5,174 nt of DNA from UBA4416 sp031539425 (GTDB lineage Bacteria > Bacteroidota > Bacteroidia > B-17B0 > Aurantibacillaceae): the NCBI GenBank assembly GCA_031539425.1, contig JAVKLI010000065.1, positions 1 to 5,174 of the forward strand, in the 5' to 3' direction. The position numbers and the translations under genes are program-made. Numbering within the stretch: position 1 is the first letter of the stretch; each line of letters begins with the position of its first letter. Below the pieces are notes generated by a model. The model saw only the letters and a program-made list of their open reading frames with translations. It was not told the origin of the DNA and searched no databases. Shown here in pieces: positions 1 through 5,174 of the stretch.

Positions 1-148
1 TCATGCTTAATGCAAATTTTGGTCGAGGGGCAAGTACGATAATTTTACCTTTCAGGAAAGAGGAAAAGAAACTGTTTTATTTTCTTTTTTTTGAAAAAAT
101 AATCTAAGTTACTCCTATCAAAAGGAGCATTTATTAGTTAAATCTAAG
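1..148 (+). repeat. Left copy of a 148-bp terminal inverted repeat
   Basis: Position n in this copy pairs with position 5158-n in the right copy. Positions 1-123 match without a mismatch; the only two differences are at 124 (G here, A equivalent on the right) and 140 (A here, G equivalent). Similarity stops at 149, six bases short of the stop codon of the minus-strand nth-bcp gene, so the repeat is that gene's entire visible 3' flank. The left end is set by the window edge, so the real repeat may be longer. It carries a small hairpin near its inner end, A/T homopolymer runs in the middle, and an outer part with higher GC. It could be the end of an insertion sequence or a dispersed intergenic repeat; no transposase is visible. 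Confidence 0.95.
94..129 (-). terminator. Possible weak terminator hairpin after nth-bcp
   Basis: Read on the minus strand, positions 127-123 (CTCCT) pair with 116-112 (AGGAG) around a six-base loop, extendable by a G-T and a T-A pair. A run of six T follows at 99-94. The 12-base gap between stem and T-run is longer than in a classical intrinsic terminator, so this is a tentative call. It begins 26 bases past the nth-bcp stop codon and lies inside the left inverted repeat. Confidence 0.3.
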
Positions 149-154
149 TTTTGA

Positions 155-1315
155 TTACCCTGCCAATTCCATTATTTGTTGCGCATGATTTTCGGTATTA
201 ACTTTAGTGATTATATGCGCTATAGTTCCTTTTTCATCTATAATAAATGTTGTCCTAAAGATACCTTCATATTGTTTACCCATCATCTTTTTAAGACCCC
301 AAACATCATAGGCTTTTATGATGTTTTTGTCAGTGTCTAATAATAAAGGAAAGGGTAAATCGTACTTAGTTATAAATTTTTTGTGCGATTTTTCATCATC
401 GGCACTTACACCAAATATGAGGTAATTATTTTTAAGTAATAGTTTGTAATTATCTCTTAAACTACAGGCTTGTAGGGTACATCCAGGTGTGTCATCTTTT
501 GGGTAAAAATATAAAACCACTTTTTTATCTTTTAGTTCTGAAAGGGAAACTTGGTTTCCTTCTGAATCAACGGTATTGAAATTAGGGGCTTTTTGTTTTT
601 CTTTTAACTTGGTTTGGTGTGCTTTAAAAGCGGTTTCATTTGTTTTTGTCATGGCTGGTTTTGGTTTTAAGTTTTTGTTAAAGAAATCACAATATATTGT
701 TAAATAACAGGATGAACACATTGGTGAACGGGCTTTACAAACATATCTTCCGTGTAATATCAGCCAATGATGGGCGGTGGCTATATCATTTTTGGGTATA
801 TGTTTTATTAATTGTTGCTCGCATGCCAAGGGTGTTTTGGCATTTACCAACCCTAATCTATTAGAAACTCTAAACACATGTGTATCTACCGCCATAGTAG
901 GTTGGTTAAATAAAACAGAGGTAACTACATTGGCTGTTTTACGGCCAACACCTGGCAAACTCATTAATTCAGTCGTGGTTTGAGGAATTTGCCCTTTAAA
1001 TTTTTGCACTACCAATTGAGCCATTTGTACTAAATGATTTGCTTTATTATTAGGATAACTTACACTTTTAATAAGCTCAAATACTTCACTTACACTTGCT
1101 AAGGCTAAATGTTTTATAGAAGGAAATGTTTTAAATAATGCTGGGGTTACTTTGTTAATTCTTACATCTGTACATTGGGCCGATAATATTACGGCCACAA
1201 TTAATTGGTATGGCGAATTGTAATGCAGCTCTGTTTGAGCATTTGGCGCTTGTTGTTTAAAATATGCTATAATATTTGAATATTTTGATTTTAAATTCAT
1301 TTTAGCAATTTGCAT
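155..1315 (-). CDS. Endonuclease III fused to Bcp-type peroxiredoxin
   Basis: Two complete enzyme modules share one uninterrupted frame of 386 residues. Residues 6-212 are endonuclease III, the DNA glycosylase/AP lyase that removes oxidised pyrimidines. Visible are the helix-hairpin-helix LPGVGRKTA with catalytic Lys126, catalytic Asp144 in VDTHVFRV, and the [4Fe-4S] ligands Cys193, Cys200, Cys203 and Cys209 in the family spacing C-X6-C-X2-C-X5-C. Residues 236-386 are a Bcp/PrxQ thiol peroxidase: KAPNF near its start, DDTPGCTLQAC with peroxidatic Cys279 and probable resolving Cys284, and RTTF at 354-357. The linker (213-235) is rich in Lys and Thr and holds Met222 (codon 652-650), preceded by A-rich sequence, where a separate 165-residue Bcp could also start. 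Normal Nth is about 210 residues and Bcp about 150, so neither part is truncated. Met6 (codon 1300-1298) is a plausible alternative start and better fits the usual Nth N-terminus. Both activities would be cytoplasmic. The gene is divergent from murF. Confidence 0.9.
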   Translation of the reverse strand: MQIAKMNLKSKYSNIIAYFKQQAPNAQTELHYNSPYQLIVAVILSAQCTDVRINKVTPALFKTFPSIKHLALASVSEVFELIKSVSYPNNKANHLVQMAQLVVQKFKGQIPQTTTELMSLPGVGRKTANVVTSVLFNQPTMAVDTHVFRVSNRLGLVNAKTPLACEQQLIKHIPKNDIATAHHWLILHGRYVCKARSPMCSSCYLTIYCDFFNKNLKPKPAMTKTNETAFKAHQTKLKEKQKAPNFNTVDSEGNQVSLSELKDKKVVLYFYPKDDTPGCTLQACSLRDNYKLLLKNNYLIFGVSADDEKSHKKFITKYDLPFPLLLDTDKNIIKAYDVWGLKKMMGKQYEGIFRTTFIIDEKGTIAHIITKVNTENHAQQIMELAG

Positions 1316-1337
1316 AAGCGCAAAGTAGTTATTTTTG
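1310..1337 (+). promoter_or_regulatory. Predicted Bacteroidota-type promoter for murF
   Basis: TTG (in TTTG) at 1310-1312, a 17-base spacer, then TATTTTTG at 1330-1337, an exact match to the -7 consensus TAnnTTTG used by Bacteroidota primary sigma factors. Transcription would begin around 1342-1345, leaving a leader of roughly 12-15 bases before the murF ATG at 1357. The -33 element overlaps the first codons of the divergent nth-bcp frame if that gene starts at 1315, but not if it starts at Met6 (1300). I found no equally good promoter for nth-bcp in the 41-base spacer; CTACTTTG on the minus strand matches only the TTTG half. Confidence 0.5.
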
Positions 1338-1356
1338 GAGCACTATATTAGTTACA

Positions 1357-2673
1357 ATGAATATAATCCCAATAGATATTTTATATCAAAAATTTATTGA
1401 ATGCAATCAAAGCGTAGCAACAGATACAAGAAAATTAAGTACAAATTCTATATTTTTTGCCTTACAAGGCCCAACTTTTAATGCTAATAATTTTGCTTTA
1501 ACTGCCATTGAACAAGGTTGCAAATATGCTGTAATAGATGATGTTTTATTACCACCACACCCTCAATTATTGCTAGTTAAAAATGTATTAGAAGCATTGC
1601 AGCAGTTAGCTAAATATCACAGAATGCAGCTTAAAATCCCAGTAATTGGCATTACAGGAAGCAATGGCAAAACAACAAATAAAGAATTAATACATGCGGT
1701 ACTTTCTCAAAAATATCAAACCCAAGCAACATTAGGTAATTTAAATAATCATATTGGGGTGCCGTTAACTTTACTATCTATTACAAAAAGTACTGAAATT
1801 GCAATTATAGAAATGGGTGCCAACCATGTAGGCGAAATAGCTTTTTTGTGCAGTTTAGCCATGCCTACTTTTGGGCTTATTACCAACATTGGCAAAGCGC
1901 ATTTAGAAGGATTTGGCAGCATAGAAGGTGTTATAAAGGGCAAATCGGAGCTATATCATTACATTAAAAATAATAATGGAACCATATTTATAAATACAGA
2001 CGATGCTTTATTAATAGAATTATCAAAAAACATAAAACAAATAACATACGGAACCAGTAATCAAAACAGTGTTTATGGCACTTCTCTTAACGCCCCCACA
2101 CGCTTATCTTTTAAATGGAATAAATCAATAAACACTTTAGAAAAGGATGAATTAATTGAAACTAATTTATTTGGTAAAATCAATTTGATAAATGCCCTTG
2201 CGGCTATTTGTATTGGTAATTATTTTAATGTACCTACATTACTTATAAGCAAGGCTATTCAAAATTATGAGCCTAACATGAATCGTTCTCAAATTAAAAA
2301 AACCAATTTAAATACACTTATTTTAGATTCATATAATGCCAACCCATCTAGTATGCACATAGCCATTTCTCAATTTGCACAGTCAGTTTTTACCTCAAAA
2401 TCCTTAATATTAGGCGATATGCAAGAGCTTGGAGTTGAATCTCACAATGAACATTTACAATTATTGAAACAAATTGAAACGTTTAATTTTGAATATGTTA
2501 TTTTAATTGGCAGCTATTTTTACAAATTAAAAGCGCATTTTAAAAAATACCAGTTTTTTAAAAATAACACAGAAGTAATTATTTGGATAAAACAACATCC
2601 GTATAAAGACCAACATGTTTTATTAAAAGGCTCTCGCAGCTCAAAATTAGAAGAGTTAGAACACTATTTATAA
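1357..2673 (+). CDS. murF: UDP-MurNAc-tripeptide:D-Ala-D-Ala ligase MurF
   Basis: MurF is the cytoplasmic ATP-dependent ligase that adds D-alanyl-D-alanine to UDP-MurNAc-tripeptide, the last cytoplasmic step in making the peptidoglycan pentapeptide precursor. At 438 residues it has the full family length and all three Mur ligase domains. The N-terminal substrate domain has the TDTRKL motif (22-27) and FFALQG (33-38). The central ATPase has the P-loop GITGSNGKTT (98-107), the IIEMGANHVGEI region (150-161) and NIGKAHLEGFGS (177-188). KGKSE (194-198) includes Lys196, at the position expected for the carbamylated lysine of Mur ligases. The C-terminal part has LDSYNANPSSM (323-333), typical of MurF, then LGDMQELG (352-359) and LLKGSRSSKLE (422-432). 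It starts at ATG 1357 behind a predicted promoter. It is divergent from nth-bcp and probably leads a co-directional series with the SIMPL gene and kmo. No defect is visible. Confidence 0.96.
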   Translation: MNIIPIDILYQKFIECNQSVATDTRKLSTNSIFFALQGPTFNANNFALTAIEQGCKYAVIDDVLLPPHPQLLLVKNVLEALQQLAKYHRMQLKIPVIGITGSNGKTTNKELIHAVLSQKYQTQATLGNLNNHIGVPLTLLSITKSTEIAIIEMGANHVGEIAFLCSLAMPTFGLITNIGKAHLEGFGSIEGVIKGKSELYHYIKNNNGTIFINTDDALLIELSKNIKQITYGTSNQNSVYGTSLNAPTRLSFKWNKSINTLEKDELIETNLFGKINLINALAAICIGNYFNVPTLLISKAIQNYEPNMNRSQIKKTNLNTLILDSYNANPSSMHIAISQFAQSVFTSKSLILGDMQELGVESHNEHLQLLKQIETFNFEYVILIGSYFYKLKAHFKKYQFFKNNTEVIIWIKQHPYKDQHVLLKGSRSSKLEELEHYL

Positions 2674-2725
2674 TTTACAATACATTTACAATACATTTAC
2701 AATACATTTACAATACATTTACAAT
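2673..2725 (+). repeat. 11-bp tandem repeat filling the murF-SIMPL spacer
   Basis: The unit ATTTACAATAC occurs four times in full (2673-2683, 2684-2694, 2695-2705, 2706-2716) and once as its first nine bases (2717-2725), with no mismatch. It begins on the last base of the murF stop codon and ends one base before the next ATG, so essentially the whole spacer is repeat. Each junction creates TACATTTA (at 2681, 2692, 2703 and 2714), one base away from the TAnnTTTG promoter box. Perfect copies suggest recent slippage and possible variation in copy number. Confidence 0.97.
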
Positions 2726-2726
2726 T

Positions 2727-3473
2727 ATGGAAAACAAACAAACAATCCAACATTTATTTTTAGGATTAACCATCATGATAGGCCTTTTATTTTTAGGTTT
2801 TTTTATTTATAATGGATTAAAAACATTTAGTGATAAAGACCGAGTAGTTACAGTAAAAGGCTTAGCAGAATTAGGCGTTAAGGCTACATCTGCAATTATT
2901 TCAGTAAATTTTTCTTTTTCTGGAGATAACTTACAAAGTGCTTTAGTTCAAACTAAAAACAAACAAACAACTATTATAAACTATTTATCATCTATAGGGT
3001 ATAAACAAGTAACTATAGAAAATGTAGGCGTAATGGATAGACAAAAGTACTATGAAACCCAATGGGAAAACGAGAAACAAGTTAAAGTTAAAATTGATAG
3101 ATATACTGTTACTCAACAAGTAGCGTTTCAATCTATAGATATAGAAAAAACAGAAGATGTTGCGGCTCAAATAAAATTAGATTTAATAAGCAAAGATTTA
3201 ACTTCCAACATTAACACGCAATATATTTTTCCTAATCTTAACGCCATAAAGCCCAAGTTAATTGCAGAAAGTACTAAAAACGCACGCATTGCGGGAGAGC
3301 AATTTGCCAATGACTCTCAAGCAACATTAGGTAAAATTAAAACAGCTTCTCAAGGTCAAATAACAATAGCTGGTTCTTTTTCTTACAATGAAGATGGAGG
3401 TAATTCCAACTCAAATTACCCTTACATTCAAAAAGTAAGAGTGGTAAGTACTATAGAATTTTTTTTATTATAA
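2727..3473 (+). CDS. Membrane-anchored SIMPL/DUF541 domain protein
   Basis: A 248-residue protein of the SIMPL (DUF541) family, whose biochemical role is poorly defined; E. coli YggE, a relative, has been linked to oxidative stress. One hydrophobic segment at about residues 9-31 follows a short N-terminus and has no evident cleavage or lipobox cysteine, so I infer a single-pass anchor with the rest outside the cytoplasmic membrane. The family pattern is RVVTVKGLAE (39-48) right after the anchor, beta-strand/helix alternation through VKATSAIISVNFSFSG (51-66), the YLSSIGYKQVTIENVGV region (86-102), helix-forming KPKLIAESTKNARIAGEQFA (175-194), and the closing KVRVVSTIEFFLL (236-248). A Gly/Asn/Ser-rich loop (222-230) precedes the last strand. 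Its ATG directly follows the 11-bp tandem repeat, and it lies 53 bases after murF and 49 before kmo, so co-transcription is likely. Family membership is sound; function is open. Confidence 0.85.
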   Translation: MENKQTIQHLFLGLTIMIGLLFLGFFIYNGLKTFSDKDRVVTVKGLAELGVKATSAIISVNFSFSGDNLQSALVQTKNKQTTIINYLSSIGYKQVTIENVGVMDRQKYYETQWENEKQVKVKIDRYTVTQQVAFQSIDIEKTEDVAAQIKLDLISKDLTSNINTQYIFPNLNAIKPKLIAESTKNARIAGEQFANDSQATLGKIKTASQGQITIAGSFSYNEDGGNSNSNYPYIQKVRVVSTIEFFLL

Positions 3474-3522
3474 TATATATTACCCATTTTTATTTAAAAG
3501 CATAAATTAAAATTACAGCTTT

Positions 3523-4869
3523 ATGACTAGATATAATAAGATTACAGTAGTAGGAGCAGGCTTGGTAGGCTCTTTACTATCTATTTACTTGGCTAAAAAA
3601 GGACACAAAGTAAGCGTATTTGAAAAACGTTCAGATATGCGTAAGGGTGGGGCAATAGCTGGGCGGTCAATTAATTTAGCATTAAGTGATAGAGGCTGGA
3701 GAGGACTTGCAAGAGTTGGTATAGCAGATGATATTAAAAAAATAGCCATTCCTATGTATGGCAGATATATTCACTTGGCTAATGGCACAATAGATTATCA
3801 ACCTTACGGTACTGCTGAGCAAGCTATTTACTCTGTATCTCGAAGTTCCATAAATATGCGCCTCATGGATTTAGCCGAAGCCCAACCTAACGTGCAATTA
3901 CACTTTGATAAAACGTGCACTAACATTGATAAAAAAAACACAACCTTAAACTTTACAAATTTAAATGGCATAACAGAAACCGTAGCAAGTGATTTTATAT
4001 TTGGCGCAGATGGCGCATATAGCGCCGTAAGAACACAATTACAATTACATTCTGATAGATTTAATTACAACCAATATTATATAGATTGTGGCTATAAAGA
4101 ATTGTGTATTCCCGTAAAAGCCGATGGCACCCATATGTTAGAAAAAAATGCTTTACACATATGGCCACGTGGGCAGTTTATGCTTATTGCCTTACCTAAT
4201 ATTGACGGGAGCTTTACCTGTACCTTATTTTTACAATTAGATGGTAACACATCTTTTGACGCCTTAAACTCTAAAGAAAAAATTCAAACCTTTTTTAAAA
4301 CACAGTTTCCAGATGCATTTGAAATCATGCCCACATTAATTCATGACTTTGAAACAAACCCTACCTCTAGCTTAGTTACCGTAAAATGTACCCCTTGGGT
4401 ATTTAATAACAACATAGCACTAATTGGAGATGCGGCCCATGCCATAGTTCCATTTTATGGACAAGGTATGAACTGTGGGTTTGAAGATTGTGTAGTGCTT
4501 AATGAATTAATTGAAAAACATGGCCTTAACGCAGCTTGTTTACAAGAATATGAAACCCTCCGTAAGCCCGACGGCGATGCTATTGCAGACCTTGCTATTG
4601 CTAATTTTATTGAAATGAGAGATAAAACGGCGGATAAAAACTTTATTTTACAAAAAAAAATAGAAGCAAAAATTAGCACAAAATATCCAAAACTTTGGAC
4701 GCCCCTATACACCATGGTTACATATAGCCCAGAAATTAGGTATAGTGAGGCCCTGCAGCGTGGGCAAAAACAACAACAAATTATGGATAAAATATTGATG
4801 CTTGATAATATTCATCAAAATTGGGATTCGGACCTAGTGGAACAAAAAATATTAGAATTTTTAAACTAA
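3523..4869 (+). CDS. kmo: Kynurenine 3-monooxygenase (FAD-dependent)
   Basis: This flavoprotein hydroxylates L-kynurenine to 3-hydroxykynurenine using NADPH and O2, a step in tryptophan degradation and in quinolinate-based NAD synthesis. The 448 residues match the family length. The Rossmann FAD motif is VVGAGLVGS (9-17), with acidic Glu34 at the end of strand 2 (VFEKR). GRSINLALSDRGWRGL (47-62) is characteristic of KMO and separates it from generic aromatic hydroxylases. Also visible are FGADGAYSAVR (160-170) and the second FAD-binding stretch LIGDAAHAIVPFYGQGMNCG (300-319). The C-terminal part (about 380-430) holds helices that in KMO often contact the membrane, but no clear transmembrane segment is seen. 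It lies 49 bases after the SIMPL gene with no promoter I can recognise between them. No other kynurenine-pathway gene (kynureninase, 3-hydroxyanthranilate dioxygenase, tryptophan dioxygenase) is in the window, so the physiological route cannot be decided here. Confidence 0.95.
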   Translation: MTRYNKITVVGAGLVGSLLSIYLAKKGHKVSVFEKRSDMRKGGAIAGRSINLALSDRGWRGLARVGIADDIKKIAIPMYGRYIHLANGTIDYQPYGTAEQAIYSVSRSSINMRLMDLAEAQPNVQLHFDKTCTNIDKKNTTLNFTNLNGITETVASDFIFGADGAYSAVRTQLQLHSDRFNYNQYYIDCGYKELCIPVKADGTHMLEKNALHIWPRGQFMLIALPNIDGSFTCTLFLQLDGNTSFDALNSKEKIQTFFKTQFPDAFEIMPTLIHDFETNPTSSLVTVKCTPWVFNNNIALIGDAAHAIVPFYGQGMNCGFEDCVVLNELIEKHGLNAACLQEYETLRKPDGDAIADLAIANFIEMRDKTADKNFILQKKIEAKISTKYPKLWTPLYTMVTYSPEIRYSEALQRGQKQQQIMDKILMLDNIHQNWDSDLVEQKILEFLN

Positions 4870-4907
4870 ACTTACTAAGCAAATTTTTTCTAAATTCAAC
4901 TCTTAAA

Positions 4908-5024
4908 ATGGAAGAAGAAAAACATTATATCTACATTGTTCAATCATCAATAGAAACTACAAAATGTAAAATTGGTAAAACCAATAATTTACAACGTAGG
5001 CTTAAAGATCTTAGATTCAACTAA
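4908..5024 (+). pseudogene. Truncated GIY-YIG/T5orf172-like nuclease N-terminus
   Basis: A 38-codon remnant starting at ATG 4908, 38 bases after kmo. Residues 7-14 (YIYIVQSS) and 20-33 (CKIGKTNNLQRRLK) resemble the first strand, the YIG-equivalent KIG strand and the following Arg-containing helix of GIY-YIG domains of the T5orf172 type. Such domains need about 80-100 residues, including a downstream catalytic Glu, which is absent. The inverted repeat begins exactly at codon 35, so the last residues (LRFN) and the stop come from repeat sequence. The natural reading is a nuclease gene cut by arrival of, or recombination at, the repeat, leaving an inactive stub. The frame is also open upstream to 4821, but that part overlaps kmo and shows no domain match, so I reject it as the start. 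A genuinely short peptide is possible but less likely. Confidence 0.6.
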
Positions 5025-5157
5025 TAAATGCTCTTTTTGATAGGAGTAACTTAGATTATTTTTTCAAAAAAAAGAAAATAAAACAGTTTCTTTTCCTCTT
5101 TCCTGAAAGGTAAAATTATCGTACTTGCCCCTCGACCAAAATTTGCATTAAGCATGA
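5010..5157 (-). repeat. Right copy of the 148-bp terminal inverted repeat
   Basis: This is the reverse complement of positions 1-148 with two mismatches (at 5034 and 5018). Its inner boundary falls inside the reading frame of the GIY-YIG-like gene, exactly at the first base of codon 35, and supplies that frame's last four codons and its stop. The copy therefore appears to have replaced the rest of that gene. The 17 bases beyond it (5158-5174) have no counterpart, because the left copy begins at the window edge. Both copies face the same way relative to the outward transcription of the gene next to them. Confidence 0.95.
5029..5064 (+). terminator. Right-copy counterpart of the weak terminator hairpin
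   Basis: Positions 5031-5035 (CTCTT) pair with 5042-5046 (AGGAG) around the same six-base loop, and a T-run follows at 5059-5064. The one base that differs from the left copy within this stem turns a C-G pair into a U-G wobble, so the stem survives when read as RNA from the plus strand, the direction of the genes before it. The stem-to-T-run distance is again long, so function is uncertain. Confidence 0.27.
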
Positions 5158-5174
5158 TTCATTTAACCCAATCA
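5082..5174 (+). other. Open frame running out of the window in the right repeat
   Basis: After a stop at 5079-5081, this frame stays open for 31 codons to the window end, through GKIIVLAPRPKFALSMIHL. Its only ATG is at 5154, near the edge. The opposite strand is also open here: from the window end to a stop at 5118-5116 it ends in ESCLMQILVEGQVR, and the matching frame in the left copy ends at 40-42 on the plus strand. I recognise neither peptide. One of the two may be the end of a gene belonging to the repeated element (for example a transposase), but open frames this short can arise by chance. Confidence 0.15.

Noticed and set aside
640..690. A frameshift or lost stop that splits nth and bcp
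   Set aside because: The frame is continuous and both modules are complete, so nothing in the sequence shows an error; it is reported as a fusion, with read inspection suggested.
777..983. Plus-strand open frame opposite the endonuclease III coding region
   Set aside because: It lies wholly antisense to a gene with all its catalytic and Fe-S residues intact and encodes no recognisable domain.
1749..1943. Minus-strand open frame opposite murF
   Set aside because: It is antisense to the conserved MurF ATPase domain, with no domain match or promoter.
2673..2725. A short CRISPR array
   Set aside because: The units are contiguous 11-mers with no spacers between them, so this is a simple tandem repeat.
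2988..3170. Minus-strand open frame opposite the SIMPL gene
   Set aside because: Its Tyr/Phe/Ile-rich product is what AT-rich antisense sequence yields by chance; the sense frame has the family pattern.
4455..4715. Minus-strand open frame opposite kmo
   Set aside because: It is antisense to the conserved second FAD-binding region of KMO and has no domain of its own.
4821..4907. An N-terminal extension of the GIY-YIG-like frame
   Set aside because: It would overlap the kmo coding end, and the domain similarity begins only after the ATG at 4908.
1..5174. A complete linear plasmid or transposon defined by the terminal inverted repeats
   Set aside because: There is no replication, telomere or transposase gene inside, and the cargo is core metabolism; a chromosomal fragment ending in repeats is simpler.

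Overview
The window is AT-rich DNA that most likely comes from a member of the Bacteroidota. This rests on protein style (MurF, SIMPL-domain protein, kynurenine 3-monooxygenase, adjoining Nth and Bcp modules), starts preceded by A/T-rich sequence rather than Shine-Dalgarno motifs, and one good match to the Bacteroidota promoter consensus (TTG, then TAnnTTTG). I cannot name a genus.

Layout. Positions 1-148 and 5010-5157 are near-identical inverted copies of one repeat (146 of 148 bases, the outer 123 identical). Inside, one gene on the minus strand (155-1315) is an in-frame fusion of endonuclease III (DNA repair) with a Bcp-type peroxiredoxin. A 41-base divergent spacer separates it from a plus-strand series: murF (1357-2673), a membrane-anchored SIMPL/DUF541 protein (2727-3473), kynurenine 3-monooxygenase kmo (3523-4869), and a 38-codon stub of a GIY-YIG/T5orf172-like nuclease (4908-5024). 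The repeat cuts this stub off at codon 35. The murF-SIMPL spacer is made entirely of an 11-bp unit repeated 4.8 times.

How the genes work together. Most are housekeeping genes: repair of oxidised bases plus peroxide removal, the last cytoplasmic step of peptidoglycan precursor synthesis, and the kynurenine route (tryptophan degradation or NAD synthesis). The three complete plus-strand genes are spaced 53 and 49 bases apart and could share the promoter predicted at 1310-1337, but they do not form an obvious pathway.

I see no convincing new multi-gene system. The items most worth a second look are the Nth-Bcp fusion, the inverted repeats that bound the segment and break the nuclease gene, and the tandem repeat that fills an intergenic spacer. 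No tRNA, rRNA, CRISPR array, riboswitch or complete transposase is visible. There is no gene-free stretch over 300 bases; the longest are the two terminal repeats.
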